This document shows, piece after piece, positions 1 through 7,328 of a DNA stretch of 9,486 nucleotides (its first letter is position 1; every line of letters starts with the position of its first letter). The notes beneath the pieces are model-generated. The model was not told the DNA's origin and made no database searches. It worked only from the letters and a program-made list of their open reading frames with translations. Source of the stretch: Phycisphaerales bacterium (GTDB lineage Bacteria > Planctomycetota > Phycisphaerae > SM23-33); contig DNAS01000153.1 of NCBI GenBank assembly GCA_003485185.1, positions 8,194-17,679 on the forward strand, written 5' to 3'. Position numbers and translations under genes: made by a program.

Positions 1-17
1 CAGACGGGCGGTTTTTG
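1..17 (+). terminator. Possible right arm and T-tract of a terminator cut by the window edge
   Basis: The window opens with GACGGGCGG followed directly by TTTTT. This is how the 3' arm and U-tract of an intrinsic terminator end on the plus strand. The matching left arm would lie outside the window, so this is only a suggestion. The rest of 18-196 holds no convincing promoter; the best candidate (TTCGAC at 144-149, TAAACA at 166-171) matches consensus poorly. Confidence 0.25.
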
Positions 18-196
18 TCGCAACCCTTCGGGACGGGCCGTCTTTTGCCGCATGCCGGCGTTGCTCGGGCTCGACCTATCATCGCAAAATATGTCGTCGC
101 CCTCGCGCCTTGGCCTGCGGCAAAATCCGGCCCGTCGCGGCCCTTCGACCTACTGGAATAGGCTCTAAACATCGGGAACGCAACACGCAGGGAACC

Positions 197-1681
197 ATGA
201 CACTGAGACCATTTCACGGAATTCTTGTCGCCGTCTTCGCTGCCAGCCTGACCGGCTGCGTCCAGCCTACGCCCAACCCGCCCGCCAGCCAGGCCGAATA
301 CGAAAAGATGCTCCACGGCAACCCCCAGGCCTACCCGAGGCAGACCATCGTGCTGTTCAACCTGCGGCGGGTGATGGACGGCGAGCTGGCCCCGACGGCC
401 CGGCTGAACTCGCTCCAACTGGCCGACCAGCTCGGTGGCGACGACCCGCAGGTGCGGGCGCAGATCGCGTCGGTGCTTGCCCAGCCGCAGACCTCGCCCG
501 AGTTCCGCGAGGCGGTGCTGACGTACCTGCTGAAGAAGGACTACCCGGACCTGACGGCTTACGTGGTGGCGGCGCTTCCGCAACTGGGCGCCCAGACCGC
601 CTTGCGCGAGGAAGTGCTGCGCTGGCTGGCGGCGCACCCGAGCCCGGCGGTGCTGAGCGAGGTGGTCCGCCTGTGGGCGGAAGAGGAATCCGCCACCGGT
701 CCCGACGAGCCCCGCTACCGGGCGGTCGTCGAGCGGGTCAGCGGAAAGGACTGGAAGACCGCGCTGGCCGAAGGGGTGAACTCGCCGGAGTTCACGTCGC
801 GCGCGTCGGCCGTCGAGGTGCTGGCCAAACGCATTGGCCAGGAGGAACTGCGGACCCTGGTCGAGAAGACGCCCCCGCGGACCGACGCCATGGGCGCCCT
901 CCAGACCTTCTCGGCCTTGTTCGACCACGTGCCCACCGAGCGAAGCGAACTGCTGGCGGCGGTGCAGCTTTACAAGAATCACTCGGGGCGGTTGGCCGAG
1001 ACGTCCAAGCTCGCCTCCCGATGGAAGGAAGACTTCGGATACCGGTTCAACGTGCGGGACTTCCACCTGGTCAATGGACTGGCCGGCGATCCGCTACGAA
1101 CGATCCTGCGGCGGACCCAGCTCGTGCTGGAGGTCTCCCACGAGATCAACACGCGCCGCCACGCCCATCACAAGCCCAGCGCCTACGGCGCGCCCGACGA
1201 CTACCGCGACCGGTTCAGCGACCAGGTGGACAAGCTGTCGCTGGCCGACCTGTGGAACCTCTACCTGCTCAACGAAATGCTGACGCGTCCGCGCATCCAG
1301 CTGGCACTGCGGATCATGGCGTTGCGCGACCGCGCCGACGCCCGCAGCGCCTGGGGCGGGCTGGTGTTCTACGAGAACGGAATGGCCGAGGCGAAACTCT
1401 ATCCGCCCGAGCAGGATGGCGGGGAAAACGACCTGACTTACACACCATGCCGGCGCGCCGTCTACGATCGGCGCGACAGCCTGTGCAGCTTCGTGGGACA
1501 CTTCGACAAAGCCGACAACTCCGCCCGCGTCGGGCCAGACGCGGCGGAACTGCTCGACGCCCGGCGGAACAACTACTACGGGCTCGTGCTGACGAGCCTC
1601 GACGACGAGACCTTCGCCGCGCATTACTACAATCCGAACGGGCAGGTGGTCTCGCTGGGAATCTTCCCCTTCCGCAAGTAG
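197..1681 (+). CDS. Lipoprotein with helical-repeat body and JAMM/JAB-like C-terminal domain
   Basis: A predicted 494-residue membrane-anchored lipoprotein of unknown function. The ATG at 197 is chosen because it has an AGGGA ribosome binding site five bases upstream and because it places a textbook signal at the N-terminus: a short basic start, a hydrophobic stretch (residues 8-17) and the lipobox L18-T19-G20-C21. A longer frame opens at 110 (TTG) but adds an arginine-rich segment that would bury the signal. Residues about 50-260 are alanine/leucine-rich paired helices with HEAT-like spacing. Residues 384-494 begin with AWGGLVFYENG and contain H435-F-D437, ten residues, then D448, ending in a strand-rich segment (GLVLTSLDDETF, then YYNPNGQVVSLG). 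This resembles the JAB/JAMM (or DUF4329-like) fold with the second metal histidine replaced by Asp; the fold assignment is an inference. The gene stands alone and ends 14 bp from the convergent DUF151 gene, with no clear terminator between them. Confidence 0.85.
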   Translation: MTLRPFHGILVAVFAASLTGCVQPTPNPPASQAEYEKMLHGNPQAYPRQTIVLFNLRRVMDGELAPTARLNSLQLADQLGGDDPQVRAQIASVLAQPQTSPEFREAVLTYLLKKDYPDLTAYVVAALPQLGAQTALREEVLRWLAAHPSPAVLSEVVRLWAEEESATGPDEPRYRAVVERVSGKDWKTALAEGVNSPEFTSRASAVEVLAKRIGQEELRTLVEKTPPRTDAMGALQTFSALFDHVPTERSELLAAVQLYKNHSGRLAETSKLASRWKEDFGYRFNVRDFHLVNGLAGDPLRTILRRTQLVLEVSHEINTRRHAHHKPSAYGAPDDYRDRFSDQVDKLSLADLWNLYLLNEMLTRPRIQLALRIMALRDRADARSAWGGLVFYENGMAEAKLYPPEQDGGENDLTYTPCRRAVYDRRDSLCSFVGHFDKADNSARVGPDAAELLDARRNNYYGLVLTSLDDETFAAHYYNPNGQVVSLGIFPFRK

Positions 1682-1695
1682 GTGCCGATCGCGGG

Positions 1696-2301
1696 CTATC
1701 CGAGCTTCCGCAGCACCTTCTCGATGGCGTCGTGCTCTGACTGCATCTCCTCGCACTGCCGGCGGAGTTCCTTGATCATCTCCTCCGGCGCCTGGGCGAG
1801 GAAATCCTCGTCGCCCAACTGCTCGTTCGCCTGGCGGATGCGGTCGCTGAGCATCTCCAGCCGCTGGCGGAGAAGCCCGATGCGCGCCTCGCGGGTCTTC
1901 GGCTCGGCCTGCACCACGCTGTCCAGCACGTGCTCGGCCACGTAGATCGGCGTGTCGAACGCCACCCCGAGGGCAATGGCGTCGGACGGGCGCGAGTCCA
2001 CCTCGATGACCTGCCCGTCGCGGCGGAGGAAGAGCGTCGCGAGGAAGGTGTGCTCCTGGATGTCGTTGATGACGATCTTCTCGATCGTCGCGCCGAGCGA
2101 TTCGATGACCTGCGCCATCAAGTCGTGCGTCATCGGGCGGGGGGTAGGCTTGTTCTTCAGGCGGCGGTCGATCGCCAGTGCCTCATGGATGCCGATGAGG
2201 ATGGGGAAGCTTCGCTGGCCGTCCTTTTCCTTGAGGAAAATCACCTGCTGGTCGCCCAGCTCGGTGATGAGGATTCGGGAAAGTTCCATCAGGACGTCCA
2301 T
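1696..2301 (-). CDS. DUF151 / bifunctional nuclease family protein with helical C-terminal tail
   Basis: A 201-residue cytoplasmic protein. Residues about 5-130 form a DUF151 domain, recognised by the hallmark VDSRPSDAIALGV (101-113), the preceding strand pattern (QVIFLKEKDGQRSFPILIG, 19-37) and the alanine/glutamate helix after it (HEALAI). Members of this family have been called bifunctional nucleases (in plants, and in a mycobacterial/Thermotoga structural series), but the biochemical role in bacteria is poorly settled. Residues 132-201 are a charged, heptad-like helical tail (EMIKELRRQCEEMQSEHDAI) that could be a coiled coil; some family members carry a UvrB/UvrC-type motif in this place. 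The ATG at 2301 is preceded by GGAGG (complement of 2307-2311) at a spacing of five. The frame stays open to a TTG at 2352, but that start has no such site. It lies 76 bp downstream of valS on the same strand, so co-transcription is plausible. Confidence 0.88.
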   Translation of the reverse strand: MDVLMELSRILITELGDQQVIFLKEKDGQRSFPILIGIHEALAIDRRLKNKPTPRPMTHDLMAQVIESLGATIEKIVINDIQEHTFLATLFLRRDGQVIEVDSRPSDAIALGVAFDTPIYVAEHVLDSVVQAEPKTREARIGLLRQRLEMLSDRIRQANEQLGDEDFLAQAPEEMIKELRRQCEEMQSEHDAIEKVLRKLG

Positions 2302-2377
2302 GGCGGCCTCCGTCGCTCGTCGTCCTGATTGTAGAGCGCGAGCGGCGCACAAACAAGGCGCGGGACCGCACGGGGCG

Positions 2378-5300
2378 TCATTCGAGCGCCGCGAGGGATT
2401 TTTCCACGGCGTTCAGTTCCGCGCGTAGCTCTCCGAGACGCTGGCGCTCGCGCTGGACGACGTCGGGCGGGGCGCGCTTGATGAAATTCTCGTTGTCGAG
2501 CTTTCCCTCGATCCCGCGGATGCCCTTGACGAGCGTTTCCTTCTGCTTGCCGAGGCGCGCCAGCTCCGCGCGACGGTCGACGATGCCCAGGACGAAGACC
2601 TTGACGGATCCGACGGCCAGCGCCGCGGCGTCCGAGGGCGCCTTGACCGGTTTCTGCGAGACGCTCGCCTCGCCCAACTGCGCCTGCGAGGCCAGCAGGT
2701 CGCGGTTGGCGTCGATGAGCTCGGCCGTCTCGCCCGCCGCTTCGACGATCGCGTCGACGCGCCGCCCCGGCGGCACGTTGTGCTGCGTCCGCACGTTGCG
2801 GATCTCGCGGACGATCTGGCGGAGCAGGTCGAACTCGCCGTCGGCCTTGACGTTGACGGCGGCTGCGTCCGCCTGAGGCCAGGCGGCGCGGGCGAGGGTT
2901 TCCTCGGCCTGGCAGTCTCCGGGCGAGCGCACCGGCGCCACCTCGTTGAGTTTGGCCCAGATCGCCTCGGTGATGAACGGGCAGACGGGGTGCAGCAGGC
3001 GCAGCACCACATCCAGGCAGTGCGCCAGGACCGCCTTCGGGTCGCTCTGCCCTGCGACGATCCGCGCCTTGGCGATCTCGACGTACCAGTCGCAGAAATC
3101 GTCCCACAGGAAGTGATAGAGCGTGTCGGCCAGCTCGTTGAAGCGGTACTCGTGCAGCGCCCGCGTCGCCTCGCGGACGGCGGCGTTCAGGCGGCTGAGA
3201 ATCCAGCGGTCGGACAGTTCCTGCCCGGGGCGGATGTCGCTCCAGGCGGGGCAGCCCTCCAGGTTCATCAGCACGAAGCGCGACGCGTTCCACAGCTTGT
3301 TGGCGAAGTTTCGCCCCACGTCGAACTTCGGGCTGCTGTTGACGGTGCGCCCGTCGGGCAGCGTCATCGACTGGACGGGCATGCGCACGTCCTGCGTCTG
3401 GGTGGTCATGCTGACGAGGGTGAATCGCATGGCGTCGGCGCCGTGGCTGTCGATGATGTCCAGCGGGTCGATTCCGTTGCCCAGGCTCTTGGACATCTTG
3501 CGCCCCTCGCCGTCCTGGATCATCGCGTGGATGAAGACGGTGTGGAAGGGGATGTCGCCCGCGCAGTACTGGCCCATCATGACCATGCGGCTCACCCAGA
3601 GCGTGATGATCTCGCGGGCGGTGCACAGCACGTCGCCGGGGTAGAACGTCCGGAGTTCGGGTTTTTCCTCCGGCCAGCCCAGCGTGCTGAACGGCCAGAG
3701 CGCCGAGCTGAACCACGTGTCCAGCACGTCCTCGTCGCGGGTGAAACCGGAGTTTTCCAGTAGTTGTTCTATCTCCGGATGATTCTCGGGAACACAAACA
3801 TAGGCATAAATCGTATCCCCTTCATGACGAGTCTGAAAAGCAACGTCCACGTCTTGGATACGCGTGCAAATGGTAAATAACCGTGTATCACAGAGTTGGC
3901 TCTCTGTAACATTCTGCCGTATCTTAGGTGCCGCCCCGAATAATTGTTCGACAGGACCTTTCCATGCCGGAATCTGGTGGCCCCACCAGAGCTGGCGGCT
4001 GATCGGCCAGTCGCGCAGGTTCTCCAGCCAGGACTGGTATGTTTTGGCGTAGCGGTCGGGCACGAACTTCAATCGCCCGTCCAGCAGCGGCATCAAGGCC
4101 AGACCGGCCAGCGAATTGACGGGGATGTCGGTTCCGGCGAGGCAGGTGACCCCGTCTCGATCTTCCGTCAGATTCTGCTTCTTCAAATTGTCAATTGACA
4201 ATGGGCAATTGGCAATTGGCCGTTTGACGGCCACGTACCACTGGTCGGACAGGTACGGCTCGATGGGCACGTGGCTGCGGTAGCTGTGGCCGACGGGGTG
4301 CGTGTAATCCCGCACGTCTTCCAGGAGCTTTTCCCGGCGGAAGAACTCGACGACGGCCTCGCGGGCCTCGAACCGGTCCATGCCGACGAGGTTCTGCGCC
4401 TCCGGCGCGGTGCAGTCGGTCCAGCCGTGGCGGTCCGAAATGCTCCCGTCCGGGGCCAGGACGTTGATGACGGGCAAACCATGGCGGACGCCGATGGCCC
4501 AGTCATCGGGATCGTGCGCGGGCGTGACCTTGAGGAACCCGGTGGAGAAGCGGGCCTTCTCGTCGTCGCTGCCGGGGTCCGGCAGGACCACGTGCTCGTC
4601 GGCGATGATGGGGATTTCCCGCCCGACGATGGGCAGGCGGATCTTTTTGCCGACGAGGTATTTCGCCCGCGGATCGGCGGGGTGCATGGCGACGGCGGTG
4701 TCGCCGAGCATCGTCTCCGGGCGCGTGGTGGCGACGGTAACGTGCGTCATCGTCGCGGCAGGGGCTTCCTGTCCGCCCGTGCCACGGGGGATTTTCACCG
4801 GCTCGGTCAATGGGTATCGCAGATACCAGAAGTGGCCCTGCACCTGCTCGTGTTCGACCTCGTCGTCGGCCAGCACGGTCTGCGTGGCGGGGTCCCAGTT
4901 GACGAGGCGCTTCCCGCGATAGATCAGCCCGTCGGCGAAGAGTTTGAAGAACGCCGCGCGGACGGCCCGCGCGCAGACGTCGTCCATGGTGAACCGCTGG
5001 CGGCGCCAGTCGCACGAGCAGCCCATCCGCTTGAGCTGGCGGGTGATCCGCTGCTCGTATTCGTCCTTCCACTGGCGGATGCGCGCGACGAATTCGTCGC
5101 GGGGGAAGTCGGTGCGCCGCCGGCCTTCCTCGGCGAGGATGCGCTTCTCGACGACGGTCTGCGTGGCGATGCCCGCGTGGTCGGTCCCGGGCATCCAGAG
5201 CGTGTTGTACTGCTGCATGCGTCGCCAGCGGATGAGCACGTCCTGGAGCGTGTTGTTCAGGGCGTGGCCCAGGTGGAGGGCGGCCGTCACGTTCGGCGGG

Positions 5301-5434
5301 GGGATGACCATGCAGAACTTGCGCGGACCGCCGCCGTCCGGATCGGCGTCGAAGACGCCCGCCTCGATCCAGCGACGGTAGATTTCCTCTTCCACGCTCC
5401 TGGGGTCGTACGTTTTGGCAAGCTCGCTCGTCAT
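2378..5434 (-). CDS. valS: Valyl-tRNA synthetase
   Basis: A class I aminoacyl-tRNA synthetase of 1018 residues that attaches valine to tRNA-Val in the cytoplasm. Landmarks in order: PPPNVTAALHLGHA (45-58, the HIGH motif as HLGH); TDHAGIATQ (84-92); the CP1 editing domain with TTRPETMLGDTAVA (236-249) and TPAHDPDDWAIG (304-315); WLENLRDWPISRQLWWGHQIP (469-489); DVLDTWFSSALWPFSTLGWP (569-588); GRKMSKSLGN (644-653, KMSKS loop); anticodon-binding helices (about 740-860); and a C-terminal tRNA-binding coiled-coil arm (about 950-1018). The ATG at 5434 fits the usual N-terminus and has GGAG just upstream, although the spacing is only three bases. The frame stays open for 430 more codons upstream, overlapping cimA, which is a high-GC artefact. 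The gene starts 23 bp after the cimA stop, so it is almost certainly in that operon. Two oddities: a 7-bp tandem repeat translated at residues 405-417, and a low-GC patch encoding about residues 492-562. Confidence 0.97.
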   Translation of the reverse strand: MTSELAKTYDPRSVEEEIYRRWIEAGVFDADPDGGGPRKFCMVIPPPNVTAALHLGHALNNTLQDVLIRWRRMQQYNTLWMPGTDHAGIATQTVVEKRILAEEGRRRTDFPRDEFVARIRQWKDEYEQRITRQLKRMGCSCDWRRQRFTMDDVCARAVRAAFFKLFADGLIYRGKRLVNWDPATQTVLADDEVEHEQVQGHFWYLRYPLTEPVKIPRGTGGQEAPAATMTHVTVATTRPETMLGDTAVAMHPADPRAKYLVGKKIRLPIVGREIPIIADEHVVLPDPGSDDEKARFSTGFLKVTPAHDPDDWAIGVRHGLPVINVLAPDGSISDRHGWTDCTAPEAQNLVGMDRFEAREAVVEFFRREKLLEDVRDYTHPVGHSYRSHVPIEPYLSDQWYVAVKRPIANCPLSIDNLKKQNLTEDRDGVTCLAGTDIPVNSLAGLALMPLLDGRLKFVPDRYAKTYQSWLENLRDWPISRQLWWGHQIPAWKGPVEQLFGAAPKIRQNVTESQLCDTRLFTICTRIQDVDVAFQTRHEGDTIYAYVCVPENHPEIEQLLENSGFTRDEDVLDTWFSSALWPFSTLGWPEEKPELRTFYPGDVLCTAREIITLWVSRMVMMGQYCAGDIPFHTVFIHAMIQDGEGRKMSKSLGNGIDPLDIIDSHGADAMRFTLVSMTTQTQDVRMPVQSMTLPDGRTVNSSPKFDVGRNFANKLWNASRFVLMNLEGCPAWSDIRPGQELSDRWILSRLNAAVREATRALHEYRFNELADTLYHFLWDDFCDWYVEIAKARIVAGQSDPKAVLAHCLDVVLRLLHPVCPFITEAIWAKLNEVAPVRSPGDCQAEETLARAAWPQADAAAVNVKADGEFDLLRQIVREIRNVRTQHNVPPGRRVDAIVEAAGETAELIDANRDLLASQAQLGEASVSQKPVKAPSDAAALAVGSVKVFVLGIVDRRAELARLGKQKETLVKGIRGIEGKLDNENFIKRAPPDVVQRERQRLGELRAELNAVEKSLAALE
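4186..4220. repeat. Five 7-bp tandem repeats (consensus AATTGRC) inside valS
   Basis: Plus-strand units are AATTGTC, AATTGAC, AATGGGC, AATTGGC and AATTGGC, head to tail with no gaps. The surrounding 60 bases are about 43% GC in a gene that is otherwise far richer. On the coding (minus) strand the array becomes residues 405-417 of ValS (RPIANCPLSIDNL) without breaking the frame. Because 35 is not a multiple of three, flanking bases must have been gained or lost with it if it was inserted. Arrays of this AATTG heptamer type occur as dispersed non-coding repeats in several bacterial groups; placing this one among them is from memory of the pattern, not a search. Confidence 0.75.
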
Positions 5435-5457
5435 GGGCTCCGTCCAGTGGGAATCCG

Positions 5458-7053
5458 TCAGGCTTTCTCGCCCTCGGAGAGAATCTTGTACTCGATGGCG
5501 TCCAGCAGTGCCAGCCAGGAGGCGTCGATGATGTTCTCGCTGACGCCCACCGAGCCGAAGTACTGCTCGCCGGCCGGGTCGTGCCAGTCGATCAGCACGC
5601 GGACCTTGGCGGCGGTCTCGGCGGCCGTGTTCACCACGCGCACCTTGTAGTCCATCAGGTGCAGGTCGTCCACGCAGGGGTGCGTGCCCCGTAGCGCGGA
5701 GCACAGCGCGTTGTGCAGCGCGTTGAACGGGCCGTCGCCCTCGGCCACACGGTGCTCGCAGCGCCCGCCGAGGGTGAGCTTGACCGTCGCCTCGGTGCTG
5801 GCGACGCCGCCGTCGCGCCGCAGGATGATGCAGCGATAGTGGTCGAGCGTCCAGAGCGGGCGGTACCACTTTTCGCCGAGCGTTTTGCGGATGAGCATTT
5901 CGAAGCTCGCCTCGGCCGCCTCGAACTGGTAGCCCTCGTTCTCCAGCTCCATGAGTCGCTGGAGGACCTTGCGCTGGGCGTCGCGGTCGTCGGCGAGTCC
6001 GAACTTTTTCGGCGCGGTGGCGGCGATGTTGCTCGCGCCGGACAGCTCGCTGACGAGGATGCGCCGCTGGTTTCCGACGAGTTCCGGGTCCATGTGCTCG
6101 TAGGTGTGCACGTTCCGCTGGACGGCGTGGACGTGCATTCCGCCCTTGTGGGCGAAGGCGGCCGCCCCGACGAACGGCTGGTTGTCGCGGAAGTTCAGGT
6201 TCGCCGCCTCGTAGACGAACCGGCTGGTCTCCGTGAGGCGTTTGATCGTGCCCGGGCGCAGGACGTCGTATCCGTACTTGACGGCCAGGTTCGGGATGAC
6301 GGCCGTCAGGTCGGCGTTCCCGCATCGCTCGCCGATTCCGTTGACGGTTCCCTGGACGTGGCGCACGCCGTGTCGTACGGCCATCAGCGTGTTGGCGACG
6401 GCCAGGTCGCAATCGTTGTGGCAGTGGATGCCGAGCTTGACGCCCGGCAGGGCCTCGGCGACGGCCTTGACCGTCCGGGCGACCTGCGCCAGCGTGGACC
6501 CGCCGTTGGTGTCGCACAGGACCAGGCACGACGCGCCCGCATCCCGCGCCGCGCGGAGCGTCCGCAGGGCGTACTCGGCATTGGCCTGGTAGCCGTCGAA
6601 GAAATGCTCGGCGTCGTAGATCGTCTCGCGCCCGCGCGCGACCATCAACGCGAGCGAGTCCGCGATCATCGCCAGGTTCTCGTCCTCGCTGACGCGCAGC
6701 ACCTCGCGCACGTGCAGGTCCCACGTCTTTCCGACGATCGTCACCACCGGCGCCTCGCTGTCCAGCAGGGCCTTCATGCCCGTGTCCTGCTCAGCCGAGA
6801 CGCCTTTGCGGCGGGTCATGCCGAACGCCGCCAGCTTCGCGCAGCGCAATCCCCGCTTGCGGACAGCGGTAAAGAAGGCGGCGTCCTTCGGGTTGCTCAG
6901 CGGATAGCCGCCCTCGATGTAGTCCACGCCCAGCGCGTCCAGGGCCTGGGCGATCTCCAGCTTGTCCTCCAGCGACAGGCTCACGCCTTCGGCCTGCGAG
7001 CCGTCGCGAAGGGTCGTGTCGTAGGTCTCGATTCTCGTCTTGTTTTCGGTCAT
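5458..7053 (-). CDS. cimA: Citramalate synthase (2-isopropylmalate synthase superfamily)
   Basis: A 531-residue enzyme expected to condense acetyl-CoA with pyruvate to (R)-citramalate, the first step of the threonine-independent route to 2-oxobutyrate and isoleucine. The TIM-barrel catalytic domain carries YDTTLRDGSQ (11-20, metal and catalytic region), the metal-binding HCHND (210-214) and NGIGERCGNADL (238-249). GGMHVHAV (304-311) lies in the linker, and residues about 394-525 form the LeuA-type dimerisation/allosteric domain. Length and the DGSQAEG start match the long citramalate synthase group rather than homocitrate or isopropylmalate synthases; substrate choice cannot be proven by eye. 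The ATG at 7053 is preceded by GGTGA at spacing five. A GTG at 7062 would add three residues and is the alternative. It is the first enzyme gene after a leader with its own promoter and terminator, and is followed 23 bp later by valS. The C-terminal domain suggests feedback control by isoleucine or leucine in addition to attenuation. Confidence 0.93.
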   Translation of the reverse strand: MTENKTRIETYDTTLRDGSQAEGVSLSLEDKLEIAQALDALGVDYIEGGYPLSNPKDAAFFTAVRKRGLRCAKLAAFGMTRRKGVSAEQDTGMKALLDSEAPVVTIVGKTWDLHVREVLRVSEDENLAMIADSLALMVARGRETIYDAEHFFDGYQANAEYALRTLRAARDAGASCLVLCDTNGGSTLAQVARTVKAVAEALPGVKLGIHCHNDCDLAVANTLMAVRHGVRHVQGTVNGIGERCGNADLTAVIPNLAVKYGYDVLRPGTIKRLTETSRFVYEAANLNFRDNQPFVGAAAFAHKGGMHVHAVQRNVHTYEHMDPELVGNQRRILVSELSGASNIAATAPKKFGLADDRDAQRKVLQRLMELENEGYQFEAAEASFEMLIRKTLGEKWYRPLWTLDHYRCIILRRDGGVASTEATVKLTLGGRCEHRVAEGDGPFNALHNALCSALRGTHPCVDDLHLMDYKVRVVNTAAETAAKVRVLIDWHDPAGEQYFGSVGVSENIIDASWLALLDAIEYKILSEGEKA

Positions 7054-7140
7054 GGCGGTCACCGTATCGTTTTGCCGGTCCGGGCCGGCCCGTCAGGCTT
7101 TCGGCGCCGGGACCCGCGAAACGCAAATTGTCAAACGTGA

Positions 7141-7179
7141 AATATAAAAAGGCCCTGAAGCTTCATTCGCCTCAGGGCC
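7141..7179 (-). terminator. Intrinsic terminator ahead of cimA
   Basis: On the minus strand GGCCCTGAGGC (7179-7169) pairs with GCTTCAGGGCC (7161-7151) around a seven-base loop, GAATGAA. This gives an 11-bp stem with a single G-U pair. TTTTTATATT follows immediately (7150-7141). It is terminator-like only for minus-strand transcription, since the plus-strand side has no T-tract. With a promoter upstream and cimA downstream in the same direction, it would stop transcription before the structural genes unless it is antagonised. It could instead end an independent small RNA starting at the same promoter. Confidence 0.85.
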
Positions 7180-7211
7180 CGAAAGTTGACGCAAACTGCG
7201 CAACGCTCGCC

Positions 7212-7328
7212 CTAAGGCACGCAACGTACTCCCCTCGCGGCGAGGGGGGAAATGATGCCGGCGCGGACGCGACCCAAGCTCCCGGCGCGGGGGCTGAGGC
7301 CTGACAGGTTGTCCTGATTCGTCCGCAT
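7212..7328 (-). CDS. Putative 38-residue leader peptide
   Basis: A small ORF in the cimA leader, too short for ordinary gene calling. The ATG at 7328 is preceded by GGAAGGATACC, a good ribosome binding site, about 35 bases from the inferred transcription start. The product begins MRTNQDNLSGLSPRAG, contains Ile25-Ile26 encoded ATC-ATT, and ends LAARGVRCVP before a TAG at 7214-7212. It has nine branched-chain residues in 38 (four Leu, two Ile, three Val), which is not extreme. However, the Ile pair lies a few bases upstream of the 7231-7247 hairpin, and the stop lies 32 bases before the terminator stem. A short R-A-G motif occurs twice (14-16 and 22-24) from a 9-bp direct repeat. A ribosome reading it could sense charged tRNA-Ile, but there is no long run of control codons as in the enteric ilv leaders. 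Confidence 0.55.
   Translation of the reverse strand: MRTNQDNLSGLSPRAGSLGRVRAGIISPLAARGVRCVP

Noticed and set aside
110..196. Upstream extension of the lipoprotein gene from a TTG
   Set aside because: It would add 29 residues before a clear lipoprotein signal, whereas the ATG at 197 has a good ribosome binding site.
2378..6724. A continuous 1448-codon minus-strand frame extending valS far upstream through cimA
   Set aside because: Its first 430 codons overlap cimA in another frame and read as arginine/proline-rich nonsense. ValS homology begins at the ATG at 5434.
7129..7134. TTGACA on the minus strand as a second cimA promoter
   Set aside because: Nothing resembling a -10 box lies 15-19 bases downstream; the following sequence is GC-rich.
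5713..7140. A 475-codon plus-strand frame opposite cimA (and a similar 459-codon one at 4271-5650 opposite valS)
   Set aside because: Antisense shadows of GC-rich genes: Arg/Val/Asp/Gly-rich, no recognisable motif, and no ribosome binding site considered convincing.
7231..7247. GC hairpin in the leader as a terminator in its own right
   Set aside because: The stem is perfect but no T-tract follows on either strand; it is better viewed as part of the leader fold.
7258..7290. 9-bp direct repeat CCGGCGCGG at 7258-7266 and 7282-7290 as an operator pair
   Set aside because: It is low-complexity GC sequence inside the leader ORF and gives the repeated R-A-G codons. There is no dyad symmetry between copies and no evidence of a binding protein.
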